Shown in pieces: positions 53,079-62,585 of a stretch of 64,000 nucleotides of DNA. Numbering within the stretch: position 1 is the first letter of the stretch; each line of letters starts with the position of its first letter. The notes beneath the pieces are model-generated. The model was given only the letters and a program-made list of their open reading frames with translations, ran no database searches and was not told the origin of the DNA. Source of the stretch: Vreelandella zhuhanensis (GTDB lineage Bacteria; Pseudomonadota; Gammaproteobacteria; Pseudomonadales; Halomonadaceae); the NCBI RefSeq assembly GCF_009793355.1, contig NZ_WTKP01000004.1:186001-250000 (forward strand), in the 5' to 3' direction. Position numbers and translations under genes: made by a program.

Positions 53079-53149
53079 GAAACGCCTTATCAAAATTGCT
53101 TATCGAAAACCCTTTATCGAAACCACTGATAAACGTTATCCATATTATC
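53079..53149. promoter_or_regulatory. TTATC-rich repeats in the finR-fpr intergenic region
   Basis: Tandem units of 13-14 bp ending TTATC (GAAACGCCTTATC, AAAATTGCTTATC, GAAAACCCTTTATC, then GAAACCACTGATAA) place TTATC at 53087, 53100 and 53114, with an inverted GATAA at 53128 and further copies at 53136 and 53145. They sit where a LysR regulator and RNA polymerase would bind. Confidence 0.45.
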
Positions 53150-53249
53150 TGCTTAACAGATATAGCAAAGTTTTTTAGACTTGTCGGCAACCTTACTCAA
53201 TTTTTTATTCTAAAAACGAATAAAAACGACTCAACAGCAAGGAGCCATC

Positions 53250-54026
53250 ATGAGCAAATTCGCCCTGGAAGAAGTTCTCAGCGTTCATCATTGGAACGAT
53301 TCGCTGTTCAGCTTTCGTACCACCCGTGAGCGAAGCCTGCGCTTCAAGAACGGGCAATTTGTCATGATCGGGCTGGAAGTGAATGGTAAGCCCTTGATGC
53401 GCGCCTATTCCATCGCCAGCCCCAACTACGAAGATCACCTTGAATTCTTCAGTATCAAGGTGCCGGACGGCCCACTGACATCACGCCTGCAACACCTCAA
53501 GGTCGGGGATCAGATCATGGTCAGCCGCAAGCCCACCGGCACCCTGGTCACCGATGACCTTCTGCCGGGGCGCAACCTTTACATGCTCTCGACCGGCACC
53601 GGCCTGGCGCCGTTCATGAGTTTGATTCAAGACCCGGAAGTTTTTGAGCGCTTCGAAAAAGTCGTGTTGATTCATGGGGTGCGCCACGTTTCCGAGCTGG
53701 CCTATACGGATTTCATCACACGTGAATTGCCCGCGCATGAATACTTGGGTGAAGAGATCGCTGAAAAACTGGTCTACTACCCCACGGTCACCCGGGAAGA
53801 GTTCCACACCATGGGCCGCCTGACCGATCATATTCGCACCGGCAAGTTATTCGAGGATACTGGCCTGCCTCCCATCGACCCGCGTCAGGACCGCGCCATG
53901 ATCTGCGGCAGCCCCGCCATGCTTGACGACACCAGTGCCTTGCTTGATGAATTGGGTCTGAATATTTCGCCACGTATGGGCGAGCCGGGCGATTACGTTA
54001 TCGAGCGCGCCTTCGTCGAGAAGTAA
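53250..54026 (+). CDS. fpr: Ferredoxin/flavodoxin-NADP(+) reductase (Fpr)
   Basis: 258 residues, bacterial FNR subclass I. The FAD motif is RAYSIASPNYEDHLEFFSIKVPDGPLTSRLQHL (about 50-82), the NADP part GTGLAPFMSLI (about 115-125), and MICGSPAMLDDTSALLDELGL; it ends YVIERAFVEK, the usual C-terminal tail. AAGGAG precedes ATG 53250. Exchanges electrons between NADPH and ferredoxin or flavodoxin; divergent from the finR-like gene. Confidence 0.95.
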   Translation: MSKFALEEVLSVHHWNDSLFSFRTTRERSLRFKNGQFVMIGLEVNGKPLMRAYSIASPNYEDHLEFFSIKVPDGPLTSRLQHLKVGDQIMVSRKPTGTLVTDDLLPGRNLYMLSTGTGLAPFMSLIQDPEVFERFEKVVLIHGVRHVSELAYTDFITRELPAHEYLGEEIAEKLVYYPTVTREEFHTMGRLTDHIRTGKLFEDTGLPPIDPRQDRAMICGSPAMLDDTSALLDELGLNISPRMGEPGDYVIERAFVEK

Positions 54027-54057
54027 ACCCGCCCCGGCGCCATCAAGAAGTCATTAT

Positions 54058-54098
54058 CGAAAAAAGTCCCATCGCTTGAATGCGCTGGGACTTTTTTG
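54058..54098. terminator. Bidirectional terminator between fpr and glnK-1
   Basis: The stem AAAAAAGTCCCA/TGGGACTTTTTT has a 14-nt loop, and the T-runs are on both strands. Confidence 0.85.
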
Positions 54099-54145
54099 TT
54101 GCCGCAACTAACTTGTTCACCGAAACTAATTGGTTACCGCAACCC
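54096..54145. repeat. Three degenerate 17-18-bp repeats after the glnK-1 stop codon
   Basis: TTGTTGCCGCAACTAAC (54096-54112), TTGTTCACCGAAACTAAT (54113-54130) and TGGTTACCGCAACCC (54131-54145), about ten bases downstream of glnK-1. Confidence 0.7.
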
Positions 54146-54153
54146 GGCGACGA

Positions 54154-54510
<357 letters not shown>

Positions 54511-54560
54511 TCATATTATCGAGCTTAGTGCCCAAGCATACACCGCCAAGGTCACAGAAT

Positions 54561-54587
54561 AAAAAAGACCTCCCCGAAGGGAGGCCA
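54561..54587 (-). terminator. Terminator downstream of amtB
   Basis: On the minus strand CCTCCC-ttcg-GGGAGG is followed by TCTTTTTTATT. It lies between amtB and glnK-1, so the latter may be transcribed separately or only by read-through. Confidence 0.8.
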
Positions 54588-54636
54588 GGAGGAGCACGCC
54601 AGCTCACCAGGTAAGTGACAGCTTGTTGTTTTTGCT

Positions 54637-55887
54637 TTATTTCTTGCTGGCACTAAACTCAGGGTAGGCTTCGAGACCGCATTCAGCGATATCGACGCCT
54701 TCATATTCTTCTTCTTCACTGACTCTGATGCCTATCACTGCTTTGAGAATCAGCCAGACAACCAGGCTGGCCAGGAATACCCAACCGAAGATAGCGATTG
54801 CACCGATGATCTGGGCGCCGAAGCTGGCATCCGCATTGGACAGCGGCACCGCCATCAGGCCCCAGATACCCGCGACACCGTGCACGGAAATGGCGCCCAC
54901 CGGGTCGTCGAGTTTCATCTTGTCCAGCGTAACGATGGCCCCCACCACGATCAGCCCGCCCACGGCCCCGATGGCCGCAGCACCTAGCGCAGAAGACGAC
55001 AAGGGGTCAGCGGTAATCGACACCAGACCGGCAAGGGCACCGTTCAGCGCCATGGTCAGGTCCGCCTTGCGGAACCACAGTTTGGCCAGAACCAGCGCAG
55101 CGATCACACCCCCAGCGGCGGCGGCATTGGTATTGACGAAGACTTGAGCGACGTTATTGGCGGACGCCACATCGGACATCTTCAATTCAGAGCCGCCGTT
55201 GAACCCGAACCAGCCCATCCACAGGATGAAGGTACCCAAGGTGGCCAGCGGCATGTTGGCACCCGGAATAGCAAAGATAGTGCCGTCTTTGCCGTACTTG
55301 CCCTTACGCGGACCCAGCACCAGAACACCGCTAAGCGCAGCGGCGGCACCCGCCATGTGGACGATGCCGGAGCCAGCGTAGTCAGAGAAGCCGACCTCGG
55401 CGAGCCAGCCACCGCCCCAGGTCCAGTAGCCGGACACCGGATAGATGAAAGCTGTCATCACCACGGAGAAAGCCAGGAAGGCCCAGAGCTTCATGCGCTC
55501 GGCCACGGCACCCGAGACGATCGACATGGCGGTGGCCACGAACACTACCTGGAAGAAGAAGTCGGCGCGCATGGAATAGTAGGGGGCATCATCGCCACCG
55601 GCGGTCACCGCCTCCACGCTATTTTCGCCGCCCAGCAGGAAACCGAGATTAGGCAAAAAACCACCGCCCGGACTTGAGTACATGATGTAGTAGCCGACTA
55701 ACAGGTACATGGTGCAGGCGATGGCGAACAGGGCGATGTTCTTGGTCAGAATTTCAGCGGTGTTCTTGGAGCGCACCAAACCGGCTTCCAGCATGGAAAA
55801 GCCCGCGGCCATCCACATTACCAGCACACCACAAATCAAAAAGTAGAACGTATCGAGCGCATAACTCAGCTCTGTTAATTCCGTCAT
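54637..55887 (-). CDS. amtB: Ammonium transporter AmtB
   Basis: 416 residues, 11-12 helices with a possible signal-like first helix. Ammonium transporter hallmarks: WMAAGFSMLEAGLVRSKNTAEI (about 24-45), DYAGSGIVHMAGAAAALSGVLVLGPRKGKY, ILWMGWFGFNGGS and the late pore His in DPVGAISVHGVAGIWG. It begins 69 bases downstream of glnK-2, in one operon. The acidic C-terminal tail (EEEEYEGVDIAECGLEAYPEF) contacts PII. Confidence 0.96.
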   Translation of the reverse strand: MTELTELSYALDTFYFLICGVLVMWMAAGFSMLEAGLVRSKNTAEILTKNIALFAIACTMYLLVGYYIMYSSPGGGFLPNLGFLLGGENSVEAVTAGGDDAPYYSMRADFFFQVVFVATAMSIVSGAVAERMKLWAFLAFSVVMTAFIYPVSGYWTWGGGWLAEVGFSDYAGSGIVHMAGAAAALSGVLVLGPRKGKYGKDGTIFAIPGANMPLATLGTFILWMGWFGFNGGSELKMSDVASANNVAQVFVNTNAAAAGGVIAALVLAKLWFRKADLTMALNGALAGLVSITADPLSSSALGAAAIGAVGGLIVVGAIVTLDKMKLDDPVGAISVHGVAGIWGLMAVPLSNADASFGAQIIGAIAIFGWVFLASLVVWLILKAVIGIRVSEEEEYEGVDIAECGLEAYPEFSASKK

Positions 55888-55935
55888 TGGAATGTCCCCT
55901 TAGGCTTGCAAACGACGCAGTCACTGGACGGCGAG

Positions 55936-56336
<401 letters not shown>

Positions 56337-56351
56337 CTACCTGAACCGTTA

Positions 56352-56368
56352 ATGCGCATACCGTGCCA
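56352..56368 (-). promoter_or_regulatory. Sigma-54-like promoter of glnK-2/amtB
   Basis: On the minus strand TGGCACGGTATGCGCAT keeps the invariant GG-N10-GC spacing and the TGGCAC -24 box exactly; the -12 box is GCGC instead of TTGC. It lies 58 bp before the glnK ATG. It implies NtrC-dependent expression under nitrogen limitation. Confidence 0.55.
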
Positions 56369-56597
56369 CCAATAATTTATTTGTTTTTTTTCAAAAACTT
56401 ATTTTTAAAATACTCATATTCCTCCAAACATATAAGCCAGTTTTCAAGAGCTGTTTTCCGCCGATGCACCAGGAAAGATCAGCTTGTGAATGCGCTCGCA
56501 TCATTTTGATGCATAAAAGACCCTGACAAGCACATGCGCGTCGTCATTGGGTTGCGTATCCTGTGAGGGATACCGTACAAAGCAACGCCCAATTCCA

Positions 56598-56623
56598 CAG
56601 GCTTTACTTTCAGGCCTTACTTT
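56598..56623. repeat. Two 13-bp tandem repeats upstream of ubiK
   Basis: CAGGCTTTACTTT (56598-56610) and CAGGCCTTACTTT (56611-56623) differ at one base and sit just before the SD of ubiK. Confidence 0.8.
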
Positions 56624-56635
56624 TAGGAGACTGCC

Positions 56636-57016
56636 ATGGCGCCCCAAGATCCCATCAGCCGGCTGGCCCAGCAAATCGGCGAGCGTTTGCAGAATGCATC
56701 CCAAGCCCCCGAAGATATTCAAAAAAGCATGCAGCAGGTCGTGCGCGGTGCATTCGATCGTCTCGAGCTCGTGTCGCGGGAAGATTTCGATATCATGATG
56801 GACGTGCTGCAGCGTACCCGTGCCCGGGTAGAGTCCCTGGAAAGCCAGGTGGCCGCCCTCGAAGCGGCGGTGGATAAGGCACAGGCTTCTTCTGCCCCAC
56901 CCGTTGCGGGTAAAAATACGCCTCCCGTGGAAGCCGAAGTGCCTCCTTTGCCGGCGGACACCAGCAGCGAAGTACCCAAGCCTGCGGATACGTCACCCAA
57001 GCCCGGCGATTCATGA
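56636..57016 (+). CDS. ubiK: Ubiquinone biosynthesis accessory factor UbiK (YqiC/BMFP family)
   Basis: 126 residues. The N-terminal DPISRLAQQIGERLQNASQAPEDIQKSMQQVVRGAFDRLELVSREDFDIMMDVLQRTRARVESLESQVAALEAAV (about 5-80) is the UbiK helix and coiled-coil; the rest is a Pro/Ala/Thr-rich disordered tail longer than in E. coli. It is needed for aerobic ubiquinone synthesis as a partner of UbiJ. It is divergent from glnK, as commonly seen in Pseudomonas relatives, and has its own terminator. Confidence 0.9.
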   Translation: MAPQDPISRLAQQIGERLQNASQAPEDIQKSMQQVVRGAFDRLELVSREDFDIMMDVLQRTRARVESLESQVAALEAAVDKAQASSAPPVAGKNTPPVEAEVPPLPADTSSEVPKPADTSPKPGDS

Positions 57017-57041
57017 GGCAAACCAAGTCCACAACAACTGG

Positions 57042-57074
57042 CCAAGCCCATACCCGCTGGGCTTGGTTTTTTTT
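57042..57074 (+). terminator. Terminator of ubiK
   Basis: The stem CCAAGCCCA/TGGGCTTGG is followed by TTTTTTTT. Confidence 0.9.
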
Positions 57075-57160
57075 GATGCTCTGCTATTTTTTTTGAAGGG
57101 AGCTGGAAAGGTAGTTCAGCCGGAAAGCTAAATGGCCACCACAGCCAAAGGAGCAATCAC

Positions 57161-57475
57161 ATGAAAAACACCCCCACCGATAAGGAAAAAGCCAACGAAA
57201 AGCAACGGGCTGAAGAGCTAATAAAAAGAGACATGCCCAAGGGAAGTCCATCTCAACCTTCCAGACCTTCCCCGGAAGACGCAAAAGAAGAGGTATATCG
57301 CCCCGAGGAGAATGTAGATAACCAAAAAGCGGGCACGACAACGCCTCATCACGGCAACGTGCATGATGATGAAAAGGAGCTGCCTGGCTGGCAACTGACC
57401 AAGGACAAGGCCGAGCATAAGAAGCACATCAACGAAGCGACCGAAAAGGCCAAAAACCCCAGACGTAACGGTTAA
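57161..57475 (+). CDS. Small hydrophilic, probably disordered protein of unknown function
   Basis: 104 residues with extreme composition: rich in Lys, Glu, Asp, Pro, Asn and His, with almost no hydrophobic stretch (MKNTPTDKEKANEKQRAEEL at the start, KDKAEHKKHINEATEKAKNP near the end). It looks like an intrinsically disordered stress-type protein, but I cannot name a family. An SD (AAAGGAG) lies nine bases before ATG 57161. Confidence 0.65.
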   Translation: MKNTPTDKEKANEKQRAEELIKRDMPKGSPSQPSRPSPEDAKEEVYRPEENVDNQKAGTTTPHHGNVHDDEKELPGWQLTKDKAEHKKHINEATEKAKNPRRNG

Positions 57476-57537
57476 CACCGACCGGCCCGAAGGCAGTCGG
57501 ACAGAGAGCTTCTGACATGCCAACATCAAATATTATG

Positions 57538-57560
57538 AATGCAAATCACTATCATTGACT
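57538..57560 (+). promoter_or_regulatory. Fur-box-like sequence before fhuF
   Basis: AATGCAAATCACTATCATTGAC contains ATCATT and a partial match to the 19-bp Fur consensus, about 15 bp before the likely fhuF start. It is in a region where iron control is expected. Confidence 0.4.
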
Positions 57561-57572
57561 TTATTTATTGCA

Positions 57573-58496
57573 ATGGTACGCTGCGTGACGCTCCTGCCTT
57601 CTTCTGATCCATCGTATTTCGGGGACTGGCTGCTACTCGCTTTGAAAGACGAGGATGCCCAATTCACAGCGAACGGAACTCTGACTCTTGAAATGAAAAT
57701 GTCGCCACGCCCCCTCTCGAGTCTCTATCTCGGCGCCTTGAAAGAGGCGCCACAGCCAGGCTTCGGGGTGGCTGCCGGCGACGCTCGGCCGCTGGCACAG
57801 CTTCTTCAACCGGATGAGCTGGCAGCGGTCTTGGCCTCCTTCGGAAGCTCCTATCAGCAAGCGGACACTCAAGCGACGCCGGATATCCGTGGTGTCGCTT
57901 CGCTGTGGTCAAAATGGTATTTCAATGCACTGCTGCTACCCGCGCTGTTGAGTAACCTGCTGCTCGAACGTCAGCTGCCGTTGACCATGGGGCGGGTTTC
58001 TCTCGAACTGGATAGCCACGCCAAGCCTTTGCGGTTGCATTTCTGCCATGACGGCCTTCCCTTGACCAAGGTACGCCTGGAGCGGTTTGACGCGTTGCTG
58101 GCGCACCTGAGCGGGGTCGTCAATGCTCTCGCTGCTGTCTCAGGCGCCTCGCCACGGGTGTTCTGGAGCAACATCGGCAATACCTTCGAGCATGTTGTCG
58201 GCGTGATAGAGGCACACCCTCACGCCTGGCCAGACTGCACCCTAACGGCGCGAGAATTACTCGACACCCCTCGGCACACCGCGACACACCCTGAAAAAGC
58301 TCACCTTGCCCAGGGGCACAAGAACCCTCTCTATCATCCGGTGCGTTATATCACCACCCAAGACGAATCGACTCCACGGCGTATCCGGCGGCTGTGTTGC
58401 CTGCGTTACCTGCTGCCTTCACTGGACTATTGCGGCAACTGCCCGATCTCTTGCCAACGTCATCACACATCACCGGCCAAGCTCTCAACCAGCTAA
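57573..58496 (+). CDS. fhuF: Siderophore-iron reductase FhuF
   Basis: About 307 residues. The C-terminal [2Fe-2S] motif C-C-x10-C-x2-C is plain in CCLRYLLPSLDYCGNCP (about 277-293). ATG 57573 is preferred; the in-frame TTG at 57555 would overlap the Fur-like site. It reduces ferric iron in hydroxamate siderophores in the cytosol. It is convergent with the TonB receptor gene, with a shared terminator between. Confidence 0.85.
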   Translation: MVRCVTLLPSSDPSYFGDWLLLALKDEDAQFTANGTLTLEMKMSPRPLSSLYLGALKEAPQPGFGVAAGDARPLAQLLQPDELAAVLASFGSSYQQADTQATPDIRGVASLWSKWYFNALLLPALLSNLLLERQLPLTMGRVSLELDSHAKPLRLHFCHDGLPLTKVRLERFDALLAHLSGVVNALAAVSGASPRVFWSNIGNTFEHVVGVIEAHPHAWPDCTLTARELLDTPRHTATHPEKAHLAQGHKNPLYHPVRYITTQDESTPRRIRRLCCLRYLLPSLDYCGNCPISCQRHHTSPAKLSTS

Positions 58497-58499
58497 CCA

Positions 58500-58526
58500 A
58501 AAAGCCCGCGCAAGGCGCGGGCTTAA
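58500..58526. terminator. Terminator between fhuF and the TonB receptor gene
   Basis: The stem AAGCCCGCGC-aag-GCGCGGGCTT; on the minus strand it is followed by TTTTTGG. Confidence 0.75.
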
Positions 58527-58559
58527 GGCAGGATGCGCTGTCAAGCGCCAGGACGTTGC

Positions 58560-60761
58560 TTAGTAGCGCCAATTCAGATTGACCATCACGTGGCGCGGCG
58601 CGCCATGGAAGCTCTGGTCCCACTTGAGGCTGGTGAAGTACTTCTCGTCGGTAATGTTATTGAGATTCAGCGAGCCGGTTAACTGGTCATTGAAGTCGTA
58701 GCTGGCCATCAGATCGACCAGGGCGTAGGCGTCCTGGCGCGTCTTGCCGTCGGCAAAGTCCCGTTCGCGCTCGATGGCATCCTGCCAGCGTAGCCGCGCG
58801 CCCACCTTGAGCTGGTCCATATTCGCCGGGCGGTAGCTGGTGGAGGCCCGCAGCATATTACGCGGAATATAGGTATTAGTGGCATCGCCGTCGGCATCCT
58901 CAACTTCAAGATAGGTATAGCCGACGCTGGCCTGCCAACCTGGGGAAAGCTCGCCAGTGAGTGTCGCCTCAAAACCTTCGCTGGTGATGCCGTCGCCCCC
59001 CGTGTAGAACGACTTGCCATCGGGCAAGGTCCCCGCCGGCTGGGCAATGTTATCCTGCTCGATACGGAACACGGCCAGCGACGCATCGGCACCGCCGTCG
59101 AATACATCCGCCTTGATACCCACTTCTTGCGCTTTGCCGTCGATCGGATCCAAGTAGTTACCGCTGCGGTCAGTTTCGGTCTGCGGCTGAAAGATCTCGG
59201 TGTAACTGGCGTAGAGCGAAGCGTTACCCGTCACATCGTAGATCAGCCCCAGATAAGGCGTGAAGATCCCATCCGCCTCGGTGGTTTGAGAGACACCGTA
59301 CTGCTCCCCAGTGGTGTCAAACCAACTCACCCGCGTACCGGCAACGCCCGTCCAGCGGTCGGCGAGGTCCAGCTTGGCCGCGCCGTAAACGCTGCGCTCC
59401 TTGACCGTGGCATCGCCAACCGTGGTGGGATAAGCCATCCAGTCGGTAGGCTCGGGATATTCACCATCCCATTGATCCAGCCAGGGGAGTGGCGTCGAGA
59501 CTGGCGTGGTGGGATAACGCGACTCCTGCTGATTGCGGCTTTGACTCCAGTCAGTACCTAAAAGCAGTTGATGGGTGCGCCCGAAGGCCTCCACGTCGCC
59601 CTTGGCATGTAAGTCAGCCACCCATTGCTCCAGGTGACGATCGTACTGACTAAGAGTTAGCTGGCTGCTATCAATCTGTCCACTTGCCGCATCCGGTGTG
59701 CCATAGATATAGAAAAGCTGCGTATCGGAAATCATATCCAGATGGGTCACGGTTCCTTTAAGTGACCAATTTTCATTCAGTTCCTGCGCAAGCTCGATGA
59801 AGCTGCGGTGCGTTTCACCATTCCAATAGGACCACTCGGGCGCGGAGGAAGTACTACGATCATAATGAGTCGGGTTTCCCGCCGAGTCGTACAGGGGTAG
59901 TGAGCCCCACATATTGCCGTCGGTATTATTATCTTGCCAGGTGTGCCCCAGCGTCAGCTGAGTGGTATCCGTCACATCGGCTTCCACTACGCCGTAGAGC
60001 AGCCCCCGTTCGCGGCTGAGACGATCCAGGTAGGAATCGGTTTGCATTCCCGAGACGACCAGGCGGCCACGCACCCGTCCCTCGCCATCCAGCGGCCCGG
60101 AGACATCCACGTCCAGGCGACGCTGATCCCAGGAGCCCAGGGTGCCTGAAACAGACGCTTGGGGCTCAAAGGTTGGCCGTTTACGAATGAAATTCACCGT
60201 GGCCGCCGGATTGCCCGAACCGGACATCAGCCCCGTGGCGCCGCGCACCACTTCGATGCGGTTGTAGATCGCGGTGTCCATATCACCATGGACATTGTTG
60301 TAGGGCATCGGCACACGCAGGCCGTCGACCTGGAAGTTCGAAAGCTCAAAGCCACGCGCAGAATAGTAAGTGCGGTCGGTTTCCAGGCGTTCTACGGTCA
60401 CACCGGGGACGCTTTCGAGCGCGTCGTTGATCGTATCTAACTGAAAGTCATCCAGTTGGGCACGCGTTACCGTCGACACGGACTGAGGTGTCTCGCGGGG
60501 CGTCAGATCAAGCCCCGTGGCGGTGCTGGTGAGAGGCGCACGATAGCTATCCGTGCCTTCGGTAATGACCGACAAGGCCTCGGCCTGAACGGTGACCGTA
60601 TCTAGCGTTTCAGCGCCTTCTTGGGCCAACAAAGGCGCCGCGCTCAGTGCAAAACAGCCGGCCGCGGAGGTACAGAGGGCGCGCCGAATGGCGATGGTCA
60701 GCGGCTTATGCCTTGCGACATGCGAAGATGATGGGATAACGGAAAGCAAAGAATCAAACAT
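58560..60761 (-). CDS. TonB-dependent siderophore receptor (FhuE/FpvA-like)
   Basis: 733 residues, outer membrane. Signal sequence up to about 47 (LCTSAAGCFALSAAPLLAQ), TonB-box-like TLDTVTVQAEALSV (about 53-66), plug domain with TPRETPQSVSTVTRAQLDDFQLDTINDALESVPGVTVERLETDRTYYSARGF and RIEVVRGATGLMSGSGNPAATVNFIRKRP, then a long barrel ending in the aromatic-terminal strand VMVNLNWRY. The ligand is a ferric siderophore, probably a hydroxamate to judge by fhuF and the fhuCDB-type genes. Divergent from the ABC genes; AT-rich promoter with Fur-like elements. Confidence 0.95.
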   Translation of the reverse strand: MFDSLLSVIPSSSHVARHKPLTIAIRRALCTSAAGCFALSAAPLLAQEGAETLDTVTVQAEALSVITEGTDSYRAPLTSTATGLDLTPRETPQSVSTVTRAQLDDFQLDTINDALESVPGVTVERLETDRTYYSARGFELSNFQVDGLRVPMPYNNVHGDMDTAIYNRIEVVRGATGLMSGSGNPAATVNFIRKRPTFEPQASVSGTLGSWDQRRLDVDVSGPLDGEGRVRGRLVVSGMQTDSYLDRLSRERGLLYGVVEADVTDTTQLTLGHTWQDNNTDGNMWGSLPLYDSAGNPTHYDRSTSSAPEWSYWNGETHRSFIELAQELNENWSLKGTVTHLDMISDTQLFYIYGTPDAASGQIDSSQLTLSQYDRHLEQWVADLHAKGDVEAFGRTHQLLLGTDWSQSRNQQESRYPTTPVSTPLPWLDQWDGEYPEPTDWMAYPTTVGDATVKERSVYGAAKLDLADRWTGVAGTRVSWFDTTGEQYGVSQTTEADGIFTPYLGLIYDVTGNASLYASYTEIFQPQTETDRSGNYLDPIDGKAQEVGIKADVFDGGADASLAVFRIEQDNIAQPAGTLPDGKSFYTGGDGITSEGFEATLTGELSPGWQASVGYTYLEVEDADGDATNTYIPRNMLRASTSYRPANMDQLKVGARLRWQDAIERERDFADGKTRQDAYALVDLMASYDFNDQLTGSLNLNNITDEKYFTSLKWDQSFHGAPRHVMVNLNWRY

Positions 60762-60769
60762 GAGCCGAG

Positions 60770-60830
60770 GGCCTCTGATATCATTATGTGAAGATGATGC
60801 GAATACGAATGATAATTACACTTATTTATT
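60770..60830. promoter_or_regulatory. Fur-box-like elements between receptor and fhuC
   Basis: GATATCATTATG (about 60778-60789) and GAATGATAATTAC (about 60807-60819) each carry one near-consensus Fur hexamer half-site. They lie in the AT-rich region between divergent iron genes. Confidence 0.4.
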
Positions 60831-60945
60831 ATCTCAATGCAAATCGATTGCATTAGCCAATGCATTTGATAAATATTTCTATTTGATTAGAATTCACCTT
60901 CGCTAATGAATCATTTTCACCACGTCCACGGACAGGAGAGGCACC

Positions 60946-61713
60946 ATGTTTGAGGTCAACGCCGCTGGCTTTCAGGTGGCCAATAAGGCACTGCTACACG
61001 CCACGACCACCACCTTTGCCCCTGGCCAAGTGTGCGGTTTGATCGGCCACAACGGTTCGGGCAAATCCACGCTGCTGAAACTGTTGGCGCGCCAGCAAAG
61101 CGCCTCAGAAGGTGAAATCCGTTTTGCCCAGCGCCTGGTTAGCGACTGGGGCCAGCGCGAATTCGCCCGCCAAGTGGCGTATCTTCCTCAGCATTTACCC
61201 CCCACTGAGCACCTGACTGGGCGTGAACTGGTCGCCATGGGACGCTATCCGTGGCACGGCTTGCTGGGCCGGCACACCGCCAAGGACCGCGAAGCCGTCG
61301 AGCGGGCGCTTACGCTCACGCACACCGAGTCGCTGGCTGACCGCCTGGTGGATACGCTTTCTGGGGGCGAGTGCCAGCGCATTTGGCTTGCGATGCTGCT
61401 CGCGCAAGGGAGCCAGTTTCTGCTGCTCGACGAGCCGCTCGCCGCGCTCGATATCGCCCACCAGGTCGATGTGCTAGCACTGATTCAGCGGCTAACGCAC
61501 GAGCTGGGGCTGGGTGTGATCATCGTGTTGCACGATATCAACATGGCCGCCCGCTACTGCGACCGGCTGGTCGCGCTCCACGGTGGCCGCCTGCTGGCCG
61601 ATGCCCCCCCGGCGTGTTTAATGCAACGCGATACGCTTCAAGCCATCTACGGCATCGATATGCGCATCGTGGACCATCCTACGTCTGAACACCCTGTTGC
61701 CGTGGTGGCGTGA
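60946..61713 (+). CDS. fhuC: Ferric siderophore ABC transporter ATP-binding protein (FhuC-like)
   Basis: 255 residues. Walker A GHNGSGKSTLLKLL (about 32-45), Q-loop VAYLPQHLPPTEHLTGRELVAMGRYPWHGLLGR, signature LSGGECQRIWLAMLLAQ and Walker B FLLLDEPLAALD with HDINMAARYCDRL. Its TGA overlaps the fhuD ATG by one base. Confidence 0.94.
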   Translation: MFEVNAAGFQVANKALLHATTTTFAPGQVCGLIGHNGSGKSTLLKLLARQQSASEGEIRFAQRLVSDWGQREFARQVAYLPQHLPPTEHLTGRELVAMGRYPWHGLLGRHTAKDREAVERALTLTHTESLADRLVDTLSGGECQRIWLAMLLAQGSQFLLLDEPLAALDIAHQVDVLALIQRLTHELGLGVIIVLHDINMAARYCDRLVALHGGRLLADAPPACLMQRDTLQAIYGIDMRIVDHPTSEHPVAVVA

Positions 61714-62585
61714 TGCGCACCCTGCTACACCACCTACCGGCTTTGTTTACCGGCTGGATTCTCATGCTAGCCAGCGCCCTCAGCAGCGCGGCATCGCCGC
61801 AGTGGGCAACGCTGGACTGGACGCTGGTGGAAACACTGATCGCGCTGGATGCCCCGTTAAGTGGCGTGGCACAAATCGATGCCTACCACGCCTGGGTTGA
61901 TAAGCCCCGCATCCCCGACACGGCGATCGATTTAGGTTTGCGCACCCAGCCCAACCTGGAACTGCTCGCGGACTTGGCGCCCGATGCCATTTTTATCTCG
62001 CCCATGTTTAGCCACTTAACCCCGCGGCTATCGCGCATCGCTCCGGTCGAATCGCTGCCGCTTTACCAGGCCGACAGTGATACGTGGCAGGAGATGCAGG
62101 CGCTAACGCGAAAACTCGGCGAGCATGTTGACCGTGAGAAGCAGGCCGAATCGCTGATTGCCGAAACAATGGCGCTCATTAACCGCCTGAAAGCGCGTGT
62201 TTCGCCCACGGCGCCGCTGCTGATGGTGCAATTTATGGATGAGCGCCACGTGCGGGTATTCGGTGAAAACGGCCTCTATCACGCTGTTTTAGAGCAGCTG
62301 GGTATTGCCAACGCCTGGCAGGCGCCCACCAACGCCTGGGGCTTTTCTCTGGTCGGCCTCGAAGGCCTCGCTGCGTACCCTGACGCGCAACTTGTGGTGG
62401 TCGAGCCACTGCCCGTGGGGGTGGAGGCGTCGTTGGCGGAAAGCGGCCTGTGGCAGCAACTCCCCAGCGTGCGAGAGGAGCGCGTTATCACCCTACCGCC
62501 GTTGTGGAGCTTTGGCGCCCTGCCCTCCGCACAGCGCTTTGCGCGCACACTGGTGAGTGCGCTGGAGGCACAACATGACGACTAA
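61713..62585 (+). CDS. fhuD: Ferric siderophore substrate-binding protein (FhuD-like)
   Basis: 290 residues from ATG 61713 (overlapping the fhuC stop). Short signal peptide (LFTGWILMLASALSSAASPQ). Typical parts: DWTLVETLIALDAPLSGVAQIDAYHAWV, DLGLRTQPNLELLADLAPDAIFISPMFSH, and NAWQAPTNAWGFSLVGLEGLAAYPDAQLVVVEPLPVG. It delivers the ferric siderophore to the permease. Confidence 0.88.
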   Translation: MRTLLHHLPALFTGWILMLASALSSAASPQWATLDWTLVETLIALDAPLSGVAQIDAYHAWVDKPRIPDTAIDLGLRTQPNLELLADLAPDAIFISPMFSHLTPRLSRIAPVESLPLYQADSDTWQEMQALTRKLGEHVDREKQAESLIAETMALINRLKARVSPTAPLLMVQFMDERHVRVFGENGLYHAVLEQLGIANAWQAPTNAWGFSLVGLEGLAAYPDAQLVVVEPLPVGVEASLAESGLWQQLPSVREERVITLPPLWSFGALPSAQRFARTLVSALEAQHDD

